A DNA stretch of 64,000 bases from Flaveria trinervia. Taxonomy: Eukaryota; Streptophyta; Magnoliopsida; Asterales; Asteraceae. Made by a program: the position numbers and the translations under genes. The notes beneath the pieces were generated by a model. That model was not told where the DNA came from. It made no database searches and saw nothing but the letters and a program-made list of their open reading frames with translations. Location: contig CM046444.1 of assembly GCA_025506515.1 (NCBI GenBank), positions 69,419,068-69,483,067 on the forward strand, written 5' to 3'. This document shows positions 32,377-45,318 of the stretch, one piece after another (the stretch's first letter is position 1; each line of letters begins with the position of its first letter).

Positions 32377-33354
32377 CTACAAAATTTAACAAAGATCTAT
32401 TTTAGTATTTTCGATATAGCTTTTTTAATAACTAATGCCTTTTAAGGTCATTTTTATATTAAAGTCTAGAACCCAACATTACATTTAAATTGTGGTTAGG
32501 TGACCTTTATCCCACGATTTAAATTAATAAGGTGGTCAACGATTGACGGTCGCAACCATTTGCAATTTCTAGAAATATGGAATCGACTTGAAACATCATG
32601 TAAAGTCGGCATGTTAATCCCATCAACACCATTTGGAAACCACACCGTAGGTGATCCATTTGACATGTTTTGCAAATCAAGATACCCTACTTGCACCCAT
32701 GTGTGAGTTTGCCAAATAAGTGGTTAGGTGACCTTTATTCCACAAATAAGGCATTCTCACCTCAAGTCGCAAGTTCCCTGAAAATGGTTAGGTGACCTTT
32801 ATCCCACTAAGAGTTCCCAAGTGACTCAAGTGTTGTGTAAGAGGACGGTGTTGATCTTTTTAAAATTTTGGAGATCTCATAATACAAGTTTCAGAAAACA
32901 CTATGTACTTGTATTTGCATGCTTTCAAATACAAGGTACCCTATGGTCCTTTGATTAAAACCAATTTTAATCTTTAAAATCATTAAATCAATTTAATAAC
33001 CTTTTATAATTTTTAGTGATAAAGAACCATTAATTTTCAGCTTGTTAGTTTGTAATGCATGACAAAATCTCAACCATACAATCAATAACAAACATTCAAA
33101 CAAGCATAAGCATACAAACAGAGTGTATAACCATAGCCACTAAGTTGACAACACTTGTTTACCATCACAAGTGTCATCATAAGGTCTTTCCTAAGGGTTG
33201 AAACTCAACACAAAATTGAGGTCATCTTAGACCCCCACTTGAACTTGCATCCATATGCTTGAAGTTCCATGTCTTTGATGTCCATCTTTGGGTCTTGATC
33301 TTGTGCATCTTCCTTTTACAAAATTGTATCCTAATACATTTTTCTAATAAAAGA
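32377..33354 (-). other. 5' leader of C(-), with three copies of a conserved motif
   Basis: Non-coding. It is collinear with C(+) 48296-49272 in reverse. The motif GATAAAGGTCACCTAACC (minus strand) occurs at 32784-32807, 32720-32743 and 32492-32515, as in C(+). It is interrupted at 33354 by A(+). Confidence 0.8.
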
Positions 33355-34272
33355 TGTTGGACCAAAAGAACCAATGAGCCAAGATCAGAAAACCTCTAAG
33401 TCCCACATGGTATCACAACTGCTGAAAGCCTCATCAGTAGTTTGACAAGTGCTGAAGACTTCAACAGCTGAAGATCAAGTGCTGAAGACCTCAACAGCTG
33501 AAGAACTAAAGTGCTGAAGTACAACAGCTGAAGAACACAAGTGCTGAAGCTGAAAGACCAAGTACTGAAGTACAACAGCTGAAGAGTTTACAAGTGCTGA
33601 AGATCAACAACTGATGTACAAAGTCTGAAGACAAAGACTGAAGACATGAGCTGATGATATCTACTGAAGTCATCAGCTGATAAAACACTTGAAGGTCAAA
33701 GTCTGAAGATCAAGTACTGAAGCCTCAGTAGTTTGTCACAACTGCTGAAGAGTACTTCTTCAGTAGTTTGTCACAACTACTGAAGAGTACTTCTTCAGTA
33801 GTTGTGATATCAGTAGTTTTATATTTTTATGTTTCAGTAATTTTGTAAAACAACTGAAGAGCTTGTTCTTCAGTCGTTGTAGTTTCAGTAGTTTTATATT
33901 TTGTACTTAACATGCTGATATGTTCTCAGTAGTTGTGAACATTTCAGTAGTTTGTTAAGAATTAGTTATTTTTGTATTGGATCTGCCAGTTGTCACTTTC
34001 CGTGATAACAGCAGTGATTGTTGCACTCTATATAAGGAGTGAAAACTTATTGTAACGATGAATGAATGAATGGAATGAATGAATGATTTGATTAGAAATA
34101 TTCTACATCTATAAATATTCCTTGAAATCAGAAATATATATTCTCTCCCTATAACCGTATGCACTCTTAATGCTTACAAGTATCAATTGCTTGCTACAAT
34201 TTGTCTAATTCTTGTTTGTATTCCGCTGCTTTGTATCCTAATACATCAAACTTGTGATCGCTGATCCTGTCA
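33355..34272 (+). repeat. 5' LTR of A(+)
   Basis: It runs TGTTGGACCAAAAGAACC to TGATCCTGTCA, 918 bp. Positions 33415-33960 are packed with inverted pairs such as CAACAGCTGAAG, AACTACTGAAGAG and CTTCAGTAGTTG. It aligns with the solo LTR at 13188-14080 and, in reverse, with the LTRs of A(-). The next bases are the primer site. Confidence 0.95.
34029..34036 (+). promoter_or_regulatory. TATA box of the A(+) LTR
   Basis: TATATAAG in CACTCTATATAAGGAGTG, conserved with the solo A LTR at 13830. It would drive A(+) transcription rightward, toward the A(-) insertion. Confidence 0.65.
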
Positions 34273-34274
34273 AA

Positions 34275-34286
34275 TGGTATCAGAGC
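34275..34286 (+). other. Primer-binding site of A(+)
   Basis: TGGTATCAGAGC two bases after the LTR, an exact match to the plant initiator tRNA-Met 3' end complement. Confidence 0.92.
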
Positions 34287-34506
34287 AGGTTAATCATTGA
34301 TCGATCTAATAATTGATCATTGAAACTGCTATTCAAGATCTAAGTTTGATTGAATTAGCTTTTGTTTTTGCAAGAAACGGTTATAGAGATTGAATTTTCT
34401 GTATTTCTGCTCATTCATCCTGAGATCTTTTCTTGGTTCTCATTGAGTTTGTTGTGGTCTGTCTAAAACTTTAAAAGCTTGAACTAAATTGTTTTTGAAC
34501 TGAAAA

Positions 34507-36700
34507 TGACTACTCCCTCCAATGATCCTCACAATACTGGTTCCTCAACCAAGCCACCAATGCTGGTTAGGAATGAGTATAACATATGGCAAAGACGAAT
34601 GCTCCATCACCTGTCTGTCAACAGTGCAGGTTGTTGGACATCAGTGGTACATGGTCCACATAAGCCTATGGTGAATAACCCGGAAACCAATCAAATGGTT
34701 CCGAAGAGGAGGGAGCAATACTCAGATGAGGATAAGAAGTTGCTTGAAATTGATGCAAAAGCCCATGGAATTCTGACCATGGCACTGCCAAATGAATCTA
34801 TTCTGGGCTAATGCATCATGAAACTTCCCATGACCTCTGGAATGCCTTGAAAGAATAATTTGGAGGAACAGATGAGGTCTTGGCAAATAATAGAGAAATT
34901 CTTGCCCAACAATACGAGACATTCTCTCGTAGAAAGGGTGAGACACTGACTCAACAATATGAGCGGTTCTCTTGTTTGATCTCTGAACTAAAAATGGTCA
35001 AACTTGAATACACCAATATTCAGATGAATAACAGATTTCTCAGATCACTGCCTGAGAGATGGGACACATATACTATTGTCCTACGCTCCAGTGCAAGTTT
35101 GGACAAACTATCTCTCACCCAACTCCATGGGAAACTGCTCACTTTTGAGAGAGAGATAGAACAGAAGAGAAAGTTGTCTTCATCTGGAAGCTCACTGAAG
35201 ACTTTGTACAAGGCAACACTGCCTTGGTGGGTCATGAGTCAGAATATGCTTCATCTGAATGCCAGTATGATGAGCATATTAATTTCTCTTCAAGCACTTC
35301 TGATTCTGCATTTGTGAGTGTTGATGGTCAGTTTACTGGGTGTAATAATGACAATCTATGTTTCATTATGGATGATCTCAGGGGATTGCTGATGATGAAT
35401 TAGAAGAGATGGATATTTTGGGCCAAATGGCCTTGATAAATATCAGATCTCAGAAGTTCTATAAAAGAACCGGAAGAAAATTCCCAGGACTCTCTGGCAA
35501 AACCAAAGTGGTTTTGACAAGAGCAAGTTGAGGTGTCACAAATGCAAAGGCTTGGACACTTTGCAAGAGAGTGTAGATCACTGGATCTAACTCAATGCAC
35601 CCTTTGTGACTTTTCCTGGAAAAAGTCAACAACACAGAGGGCAACATCCTGTCACCTCTAGTCATCATTCTCAACAAAATCTCCGGCATATTTTGTTTCT
35701 CAGGGTCAAATGCATATCCGTACCCTTGTTATTACATGCCACAGTCAAATCAAGTTCAAGTTCCTATGACACCACAACCTCATGCACTACCAGAACCTCA
35801 GCCTTCCCAATCTCATCAACAATCTCAACCTCAACAACACAGCTTCTTCACCCCAGGAGTTGTTGACTGGAGCAGTTTACCAGATGACTTGTCTGGTCAT
35901 GATCAACTGTTCTCAGGTGCTGGTCAACATGGTGGTGACAGTCCTTTTGGGAATCTAGCTCTTATGGCTTTGGAATCTGCTGATACTTCATTTTCTAATG
36001 CCTTTACACCTCAGGTATCACAAGTATCCTCTGAGGCAAAAGCCAAATTATGTTCTGAACCATGCATAGCAGCATTTGCTTCCATTAGAGAAGCAAATGT
36101 AGCTCTAATTAATAAGAACATTGAGCTAGAACAAATAATTCCAAAAACAAAGCTGAGTTTGAGTTTGTGCTCAAAGATAAAAATGATGAGATTTATAAAC
36201 TGAATTGCCAAATAATTGATGATAAGGCTAGAGAAGAAGTACTTCTAGAGAAGTACAAAGATCTCAAAGAAACCCTTGCAGTTACCCAGGTCGAGTGTGA
36301 TAGATGGGTACAATCATGCAAAGGTTTTGAAATGCTTCTTAGTAAGCAATCTGCTTCAAATGTGAAGTTTGGAATTGGTTACAATCACACTGCTCCACCT
36401 ACAGATTTTACCCCAAGAGCAGAGGTAGAATCTGATGGTAAGAGTGATAACCAATCCATCACATCATGTGATCTACCTTCTGATACAGCACAATCAGAAG
36501 TAGCAGTCAGCATCAAGCCCTCCTTGAACCTATCAACTGATGTTGATGGTTCAAATGCTGACATTCACATGATTAATGAGTTGATCAACTCAGGAGTTAA
36601 TTCTGAAGGTCCTGAAAGGACTAGAGAGCAGGATTTAACACCTCAAGTTCAAACTTCAACTACTGTTAGTACTGAAGAGAAGAAAACTAGCAGTAGAAAG
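34507..36700 (+). pseudogene. A(+) gag, first part, interrupted by A(-)
   Basis: Structural protein. The start MTTPSNDPHNTGSSTKPP at 34507 is shared with A(-) at 56287. A DUF4219-type stretch (NEYNIWQRRMLHHLSVNS) is followed by a UBN2 region (TQQYERFSCLISELKM near 34950). A first zinc knuckle near 35530-35575 is split by a frameshift (CHKCKGL, then GHFAREC in the next frame). A Gln/Pro-rich linker (PALPEPQPSQSHQQSQPQ type) lies near 35760-35850, then a coiled-coil-like, charged region to 36700. Breaks occur near 34810, 35317 and 36160, mostly at A or T runs. The insertion falls just before the second zinc knuckle, which is at 57423. Confidence 0.85.
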
Positions 36701-37502
36701 TGTTAGGATCTCAGCTCTTGGTTTAATCGATTGAATAAATATAGCAGCGGAATAGCTTAGAATTAGACAAATTCAAACAAGAACATTCGATATAAGGCGA
36801 TAAAAGAATGTTGTTATAGAGAGAGAAATATCCACAAAAGGAATATTGCATTAAGATTGTCGGCCTCAAAGGCACGATTACAGGTGAGTCGTCCTCCTTA
36901 TAAGGAAAGAATGACGTAGGCTGATGTCACTTGAAAGTGACATGTAACCGTTTTATAACTACTGATGTTTAACAACTACTGAAGATGTCAACAACTGACA
37001 TCTTCTTACAAATGTTCCTAAGTGTTAAACATCTTATTTACAACTACTGAAAAACATAAAACTACTTATACTACAACAACTGAAGAACAACCTCTTTAGT
37101 TGTTTACAAGTACTGAAAATGAAATAAAACTACTGAAAATTAAACAAACTACTGAAAGGAAAATAAAACTACTGAAGAAGAAAAACCATCACAACAACTG
37201 AAGAAGCCCTCTTCAGCTGTTGTCATCAGCTGTTAACATCAGCTGATGTCTTCAGTACTTGAACATCAGACTTTGTCTTTCAGTTGTTGATCTTCAGTCT
37301 TTGTCTTCAGTACTTGTTGAAGTCTTCAGACTTTAGATCTTCAGCTGTTGTCTCAGTCTTTGTCTTCAGTACTTCAGAATACTTCAGCTGTTGGTTCTTC
37401 AGACTTTGTAGAACAGCTGATCAGGTCTTCTTCAGCTGTTGTGATGACTTGTGGGACTTAGAGGTTTCTCTGATCAGGCTCATTGTTTCTTTTTGTCCAA
37501 CA
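36701..37502 (-). repeat. 3' LTR of A(-)
   Basis: On the plus strand it runs TGTTAGGATCTCAGC to TTTTTGTCCAACA. It pairs with 56495-57297. On the minus strand CCTTATAAGG at 36896-36905 marks the promoter region. Palindromic CTTCAGTTGTT / AACAACTGAAG motifs fill 36960-37440. Short ORFs here are not genes. Confidence 0.95.
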
Positions 37503-37515
37503 AACTCCCCCTGAA
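37503..37515 (-). other. Polypurine tract of A(-)
   Basis: On the minus strand this reads TTCAGGGGGAGTT, directly before the LTR start TGTTGGAC. Confidence 0.88.
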
Positions 37516-37679
37516 CCAATGCAGCCAAAACTCTAAGTTATTGATGAGTCCCACTTATTTTGGCAGATAGATTGGTCTTTTTATCCTCTTGATCAGATGA
37601 GAAGTGACCCTTTTTCAGCACTGGCCTGGGAAGAAGTCTCTGATGATCTGTCTTGCATGATATGGTTGGGAGCTCTGTA

Positions 37680-40600
37680 TTGGGGACTTGGACACTGAGC
37701 TGTTACCCCAACCATGAGATCTACTTCCCGTGTATCAGCCTATAGGATTCCCTGGTGTAAGCCCTTAGAACATGATCTGCTCATCCATTGTCAGCACCTC
37801 GGGCACACCATCAAATAATCCTTCTCGGCCATACACTTCAGATATGTACTTGGCCTGTTTTCCATTCTTGAGCTCAACCGTGGTTATTTGTCTGTAAGCA
37901 AACTCATCTGGATGAGTCCCTTCTAAGAGCAGGTTGAGCTCATCTTGTTTGAAGTTTTCAAGTCTTTTGTAAACCACCCTTCTTTATAATTTTATCTCTA
38001 ACATCTTTTGGGGTGGTTGTTTGGCTTCATAGGCTTTCTTGAACTCTTCTACGATTTCCCAAGGTGACACTACAAGAACCACAGTGATGTCTTCGTCGAC
38101 AACCCTCTTCACTTGGCCCTTGTATTTTGAAGGAATTTCTTTCTTGACAATCCGGTGTGCCACCTTAGGATCAGGCCATATCCTTACTCTTTCCCTTTGT
38201 ATTGAAAGGTATTAGCAAGGGTGTACAATCTTAAAACTTCTTCTTCATGCTAATCATTGAAGAGGATGTGGCATATGCTTTGTCAATGCTTTTCAGCATT
38301 TCCTCATCATGTCTTTGCATCTGTTCCTCTTCAATCTTTATCATCACATCATGCATTTGAGAAGCAGGAGTGATGGACATTGGTTTAGCCTTAGGCAAAG
38401 TAATAACTGCAGAGAGTGGCAGTCTGTCTTCATCCTCCTCTTCATCTTCATCAGGCCTCAGTACCTTTCTTTTCTTTTGTATAGGTACATCACTGGCAGT
38501 GGGTTTTGGGGGTAAAGGATTTGGTTTTGTGGGTTGGATGGTTGGTTTAGAGGGTAAGGGTTGTTTTAGTGGGTTGTGGAGGTAGTGATTTTGAGGATAG
38601 AGGCTTTTCAGACTGTTTTAGCATTTTGGCTGTAAGGGAGGCTTGGTAAATTTTGTCAGTTCTTTTCGATTCCCAACCCCAGCTTCATTCAATGCCTCAA
38701 TCACTAAACCTTTGGAGTATGCTTCAGACGAACAAATCTTAGTGGTTATTGCCAAGATATTGTCCCTGGTCCAGGCCCTTATTTCAATCAGAGATCTTCC
38801 CAAGTATTTAGCTATAAATCTGATCATTATCGCCAGCCTTTCTCTTTCTAAGGCATCATAGCTAGCCCATCTTGAGTTGATCTCCTCTGTTTCCAACCTT
38901 CTGATCTCGGAGTCTAGTTGTTGGATGTCAAAACCTTGCCTATATAACTGTTCAATGATTTTATCCATTGAACGGTTATGGTTGGCATCAGCTTCTTTCA
39001 CCATATCGTTCAGCTCCTTCTCCTTCTCAGACTCTCCTTTCCTCTTTTGATATGTGACATGAAAGTCTTTTTGACTTTCATTCACTTCAGCTCCCTTCTC
39101 ACTCTCTTCTCCTTCTCATTTACAAACTCAGTCTTCTCCACACGAAAACAGCCAACTCCTCTCATTCACCTTCTCTGATTCTTTCTCCTTCTCCCCATCG
39201 GTCCTCTTCCTTTTTCCTTTAACTGACTGACTCTCCCCCTTTTTGGTTGCATTGGGTGCAAGGGTTTGAGCAGTAGAAGGGATTTGGTCACCAACTCCTC
39301 CACCAGGGGTTGTATTATTGTAGGAAGCCTCTCATCAATGGCTTTGATCACTATATCTGTGATCCTGGGAGTGATGAGAGGTAGGGATTTTTGAAGGGTA
39401 GCAACTGATTGATCAGGATGGTTCTGTTCCTGAGAATCAGTGCCGAAACCAGAGGCTGGTGGCTTGGAAGTATATATTGGCTCAGTGTGTAGGGGACCTT
39501 CAGAAGAAGGTGCCATCTGTGGGTGTATTGTGGTGGCAGATGGACTTGCATCCTGAGACATCTTGGCCAGCAGCTCTTTGAGTCTGCTAACCTCATCCTC
39601 TAGAATGGTGTTTTGAGCAACTACATCATAGAAGAAGCTCAGGTCATCATCAGTTGATACTGAATCACCTGACCTCCTGACAGAGTCAGAATGAACATGC
39701 CTTGAGTGTAGATCAATTATAGCATGTGCCCCTTGTTCTTGGTTCTGGGGACTTCCAGCCTCAGGACTATGTCCTTCATCAGCTGTTGCCGCTGGTGAGG
39801 TCTTAGAGATGTTACCAACTGCACCCTGGTCATTTGCTGAGTCAGAGGCAGTGGCAGCCTTCCAGAAGTTCGCACCTCCTTGTCTACACTAGAAGATGGA
39901 ACATGATAACCCCTGTGCTGTGGGTTGACAGAAGCATTGTGATCCTCCCCCTCAGATGTTGAGGTTATCCCAGTAGTGATTGGTGTCTGGGTGGGGGGTG
40001 AGGAATGCAACTGCGTCAGCACTTTTGCAACAATGATTGTAGGGCTTTGAGGGGCGGTTGCATCAGGAGAGGGTGTGGAAGCAGTGTGCACCCGGACAAG
40101 TGGTGCTCTTCAATGGTAATCCCCTCAAGTGAGGAGGATCCCAGCAGTGTGGCTTCCCTATGATTGGTTGCATCAGGTTCCTTTTGAGAGGAAACCTGAG
40201 CGGCTTCGGTTGGTGGAGTCATAGTCTCTACTGGGGGGTTATTCCAGTCGAGATAACCTGCTTTGGTGCAGCAGGGGCATCCTCAGGGGACTCAACTCCC
40301 TGAGTAGCCTTCTTAGGCTTCTTCTTTGTGGGTTTGAGGGGACTCTGGATGTGGAAGTGGAGGCTGTGGGTTCCAACTGCGTGGGTTTTCGCAGCTTGGC
40401 AGCCTGTTTAAGCGTTTGGTCAGTGTTGTGTCGGGAGTATACCTCCGGCAATACAGCCAAAGCAGGGACTCCCAGACCAACTAGTCCCTCAACATGAAGC
40501 TGATTCTCTATTATGGCCATTATAAACCGAGGATTAGTATCCAACGGTTGGAAAGTGGTTTTGTGGCCATATCCTTGATTTCAAGAAACATTATTTCAGA

Positions 40601-41105
40601 AAAGTTTAGAGGTTCTTGTTCAAGGATAGAGAACATTACCTGTTGCCATCTGGAAGACAGTTGATCCCAAGAAGAAGTCTTCGGGGCCAGGCAAACATTT
40701 ACCAGATGAAATATCAAGCGTTCAGCGTCTGGAAAATGTTTCTTCAGAATGGTCGAAGCACTAAGATCGCCTTGATATCCATGTTTCAAATGAACGATCA
40801 AGTTGGCGCTTAGGATATCCAACAGGGTAGGCAGCATCATCCAATAGTAATATCTGGCGGATGGTAGCAGTAGAGATGACCACCTTATGAGAGTTGATGG
40901 ACGAATGAATAGATTCTCCATTAACAGTTGCATTCGTCCAAAACTGATGTAGCGAATCGGCATAAATGATTGGATTTAGGAGGAAGGCCGTTTTCAGTGG
41001 TGATTGGACCATAAGATCTATAGCATTATCGAATTTGGTCCAGAATGGCGATTTAGTGAGGTACGCGACACAGTTGTGTCGAGGCTTGAGTTGCATGGTC
41101 GCCAT
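37680..41105 (-). pseudogene. A(-) third ORF (ORF3, env position), broken
   Basis: Function unknown. It starts at the ATG at 41105 (MATMQLKPRHNCVAYLTKSP). The N-terminal ~190 residues form a compact-looking domain (QILLLDDAAYPVGYPK near 40830; GYQGDLSASTILKKHFPDAE near 40760; APKTSSWDQLSSRWQQVM near 40650). A long Pro/Thr/Ser-rich middle follows (40500-39170), then a charged coiled-coil stretch (39085-38618, IEQLYRQGFDIQQLDSEIRR) and a C-terminal piece at 37977-37765 (TTVELKNGKQAKYISEVYG). The end near 37680 is approximate. Frameshifts break it about eight times. No signal peptide or membrane helix is seen. The start matches ORF3 of A(+) at 62032 and, more distantly, element E at 9111. Confidence 0.8.
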
Positions 41106-41917
41106 TAATGAAGGTGAAAGGTTTTCAGAGCTTTTGAAATTTTAGGTCGTGAAAGAATGAAAAACTCTGAAGAGGGATCAGATATATATAGGGTACGGGT
41201 TATGAAACGACTGAAGGTTTTGGTGTTAGTCATCAGTATTTGAAACAACTGATGACGTGGTATTAACTTTCAGAGGTTTGAAACGACTGATGGTATTGGT
41301 GTGGTCAGTAGTTATAAAACAACTGAAGACATGGTGTTTACAATCAGACGTTGAAACAACTGAAGTCTCTGATTTAGGCATCAGTAGTTTTAAAAACTAC
41401 TGAAGACAAGTTGGACGTCACATGTTGAAACAACTGAGGACTTGGTATTAGTCATCAGTAGTTGTGAACTACTGAAGACCGTGGTTTTGCCATCAGTTGT
41501 TGTAAACAACTGAAGACTTGGTGTTAGTCATCAATAGTTGTGAAACTACTGAAGACCATGGTTTTGCCTCAGTTGTTTATGAAGAAACAGCAGTTTGTGA
41601 ACTACTGAAGAGAGAGTACTCATCAGTAGTTGTCGTCAATTCATAGCCTTTCAGCTGTTTCATACTGTCCTCAACACTTACTCATCAGCCTTTTTGCTGT
41701 TTTCAGTTGTTTCATAGGACATCAGTACTTATCTGTTTCTACTGATTTCAGTAGTTGTAACTACATCAGTAGTTTAGAACAGATAAAGTACAGTACTTAA
41801 AGCATTTAGCCTTCAGTAGTTATAAAAACTATGAGGGTAAAATAACTCATCAGTACTTATATGTGACATGGTGACCAATGATCATCAGTAGTTACTGAGA
41901 TCATCAGTAGTTGTCAC
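41106..41917 (-). repeat. pol/ORF3 spacer of A(-): array of inverted repeats
   Basis: At least a dozen units of 45-60 bp carry CATCAGTAGTTGTGAACTACTGAAGAC-like hairpins (for example 41389-41405, 41454-41480, 41488-41516, 41529-41560). Each arm is 8-12 bases. The arms match the AACWACTGAAG motifs of the family's own LTR. A TATA-like run (ATATATATAG, 41169-41180) and the leader of ORF3 lie at its low-coordinate side. There is no coding potential. The same array is at 61270-62031 in A(+). Confidence 0.85.
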
Positions 41918-44900
41918 TTATTCTAGCTGCAGCATACCAAGCCTTAACACCAGGTTGTGGAAAGTTGAACTATCCAAAGGCTTAGTAAAAATGTCTGCAA
42001 GCTCATCAGCACTAGGCACAAACATAGGACTAATTAGACCCTTTTCAAAAAAATCTCTTATAAAATGATGTCTAATTTCTATATGCTTGGTCCTAGAGTG
42101 CTGGACTGGATTTTTGACAATGCAAAGAGCTGAAGCACTATCCATTAATAATGGAGTCTTAGTCTCTGTAATGCCATAATCCAAAAGTTGATTCTGAAGC
42201 CAGAGTACTTGGGATGTACAACTTGCAGCAGCAATGTACTCGGCTTCAGCAGTGGATTTAGCAACAGATGTTTGTTTCTTACTCTGCCAAGAAATCAAAC
42301 AGTTGCCTAGGAATTGACATCCACCAGAAGTTGATTTCCTGGTCAACTTACACCCTGCATAGTCACTATCAGAGAAAGCAACTAATTTGCAAGAATGTCC
42401 AGTGGAATACCATAGGCCTAGAGATTGTGTACCTTGCAGATATCTAAAGATCCTCTGACTGCAATCAGATGAGACTCCTTAGGTGCAGCCTGAAATCTAG
42501 CACAAACACATGTAGCAAACATAATATCTGGTCTAGAAGCTGTTAAATACATCAAGGAACCAATCATACATCTGTAAAGCGTTTCATCAACAACTTTACC
42601 TTTCTGATCAACATCCAATTATTTAGTGTTGCACATGGGAGTAGAACAGGGTTTACAGTTTTGTAAATCAAACTTATTCAAGAGATCTTTTATGTATTTA
42701 GACTGATGAATGAAAATTCCATCAGCTTTTTGTTTGATTTGCAAACCTAGAAAGAACTGTAATTCTCCCATTGCACTCATTTCAAACTTCTGTTGCATTA
42801 AGTTTTGGAATTCCACACACAATTGGGGATCAGAGGATGCAAATATAATATCATCAACATAAATTTGAACAAGTAGCTTATGCTGATCCACCTTCTTAAT
42901 AAATAAAGTTTTATCTATGGAGCCTCTAGTGAAATTATTCTGTAGAAGAAAGTTTGATAAGGTCTCATACCAGGCTCTAGGTGCTTGTTTCAACCCATAA
43001 AGAGCTTTATCAAGCTTATATACCCATTCTGGGTGCTTATTATCCTCAAAACCTGGTGGTTGACACACATAAACTTCTTCTTTTATGTTACCATATAGAA
43101 AAGCACTTTTGACATCCATTTGAAAAACTTTAAGATTGTGGAGTGCAGCATAGGCTAAAAACAATCTAATTGCTTCTAGTCTGGCTACAGGGGCAAAGGT
43201 TTCATCATAATCAATACCTTCTTCTTGTGCAAACCCCTGCACAACCAGTTTGGCCTTGTTCTTAACAATTAGCCCATTTTCATCAGTTTTATTCCTAAAC
43301 ACCCATTTAGTGCCTATTGCACACTTACCTGGGGGTAGAGGACAAGCTCCCACACTTGCTGTTTCTTGAACTGAAGAAGCTCAAGCTGCATGGCTTCACC
43401 CATCCATTGTCTCTCAAAGCTACATGATAGTTCTTTGGCTCCAGCTGACTGATGAAGAGAGCATAGAAGCAGAAATTGGACAACTGGCTTCTGGTTGAAA
43501 CACCAGCAGTGATATCACCAAGGATTTGTGACATTGGGTGATTTTTCAGCTCTTGGTAAACAATTAAATCTGTGCAAGTGTTTGTAGGACCTTCAGCAGC
43601 AGCAGATGTTGATGCAGATTCTTGAAACCATGAAGATGGTGGCAACTCAAATGAAGTTGAGGATGCAGAAATCTCATCAGCATTTGTTGTGGATGGTGCT
43701 ACTGGAGCTACAAGAGCATCAGGTCTAGAGGACTCAGGCAGTTGGTCACTAAACCTGAAGAGTTGATTACTACTATCATCATCATCATCAGCAGTAACAC
43801 CAGGTGGTGAACTATTGACAGGAGCAACAGCAGGAGATTGATAAGGAACATATTGCAGTATGTCCAAATCAAAGAGCTCCACAGGGCTTTGTGGAATCTT
43901 GTCCTTTGGAGATTCATTGAACTTGACATGTAGAGTCTCTTCAACCATCTTTGTTCTGCAGTTGAAGACTCTGTATGCCTTGCAAGTTGATGAATAACCA
44001 ACAAAGTACCCTGCATCCACCTTAGGATCAAATTTCTGGAGCTGATCCTTTGTGTTGAGAATGAAACAGGGACACCCAAATGCTCTAAAGAATGAAATGA
44101 GAGGGGCCAAATGATGTAAAACTTCATATGGAGTCTTCATCAACCTCTGATTTATTAGCACTCTATTCTGCACATAGCATGCTATGTTGACAGCTTCAGC
44201 CCAAAGGTCAATGGCAGTCCAGAATCAGCCAACATAGACCTTGCAGCTTCAATGAGGGTCCTGTTTTTTCTCTCCACAACTCCATTCTATTCAGGTGGTC
44301 TTGGAATACTAAACTGCCTCTTTATTCCCTTGGAAAGGTAGAACTCATCAAGTGTATTGTTCCTGAATTCTGTTCCATTGTCACTTCTAATACACTTGAC
44401 TGAGAGGGAATACTGCTTCTCAGCATACAACACAAAGTTTATGATCTTCTGTGCAGCTTCATCTTTGAATGTAGAAAGAAAGTCCATACAAATCTGGAGT
44501 AATCATCCACAATTACCAGAGAGTATTTCTTCTTTGCCATGCTCATCACTCTCACAGGACCAAAGGATCCATGAAGTTGTAAGTAGCAAGCAGTGGACTT
44601 TGGTTCTTCAATAGGTGGGAATGAAACCTTGTGCTGTTTGCCTTTCAAACAAGCAGTGCAGTTGTTTTCACACTTGAACTCCTTCATAGGCATTCCCCTT
44701 ACTAAACTATGGTGTATCAGCTGATTCATGTTCTTGAAGTTAACATGTCCCAGCCTTCTATGCCATAGATTAGATTCTTGAGGAGAGGCCTTGGAAAATA
44801 GGCAAGGATGGCCTTTGAGATCTATTTTCTTGAAAGATCTAAGGCATACACTCTTCCTGTCCTGTTGGCCTTCAGGAGAGTGTGAGCATCCAATACCTTG

Positions 44901-45318
44901 TCAATCAAACTCAGAACTTTAGATGACGGAATCCTACAGTTCTGGCTTGTGAAAGGGCAACATGGCCTTTGTCACACATTTGACTGACACTCAAGAGATT
45001 ATACTTGAGATTTTCCACATGATTGACATCATCAAACCTTATTTCCCCATTGGAAACAAAGCCCTTCCCGATGATGTAACCTCTTGCATCATTGCCAAAG
45101 GAAACAAAACCCTTCCTTCCTGGAGAGTAGTCATTAAGAAGTGAGTTGTTCCCAGTCATATGCATAGATCCCCCACTGTCTACATACCAGATGCTACTTT
45201 GGCATGTTGAAGAACCCTGCATAAATAAACAATCAGTTAGTTTTGGAGACCCAAACCTTTTTGGTTTTGGGCCTGGTCTCATCAATAGATAGTAAACTAA
45301 CAGGTTTATTGGGCACAA
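41918..45318 (-). pseudogene. A(-) pol (PR-IN-RT-RNase H), few frameshifts
   Basis: Polyprotein for maturation, integration and reverse transcription. Protease VDSGGSMHMTG (near 45175); zinc-binding integrase region ending CTACLKGKQHK (near 44640); integrase core with SDNGTEFRN (near 44370); RT in one open stretch of 244 codons (43353-42619) with CAIGTKWVFRNK, VFQMDVKSAFLYG and YVDD at 42850-42861; RNase H with KSTSGGCQFLGN and STAEAEYIAAASC; end DIFTKPLDSS to the stop at 41918. Frameshifts occur near 44911, 44490, 44230, 43350 and 42610. Most are one base, at runs, when compared with A(+). The pol frame is +1 relative to gag and overlaps its end. Confidence 0.92.

Larger units (their letters stand above)
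28891..33354 (-). mobile_element. Element C(-): copia element, minus strand, internally deleted
   Basis: This is the same family as C(+) (46842-55053), in the opposite orientation. From right to left it has the 5' leader (cut at 33354 by A(+)), gag, protease, part of integrase, RNase H, 3' UTR and a truncated 3' LTR. Two deletions relative to C(+) are visible, one removing RT (30745-30763) and one at the 3' UTR/LTR boundary (near 29742). The 5' LTR should lie beyond A(+), outside the window. The left target duplication would be GTCAG (28886-28890). Confidence 0.9.

Noticed and set aside
37284..37514. ORFs with Ser/Phe/Cys-rich proteins (also at 13229-13471, 33506-33688, 57109-57309)
   Set aside because: These translate the palindromic CTTCAGT repeats of the A LTR and recur wherever that LTR occurs.
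38309..38585. Hydrophobic plus-strand ORFs as membrane proteins (also 38978-39178)
   Set aside because: They are antisense shadows of the Ser/Lys/Glu-rich ORF3 of A(-).
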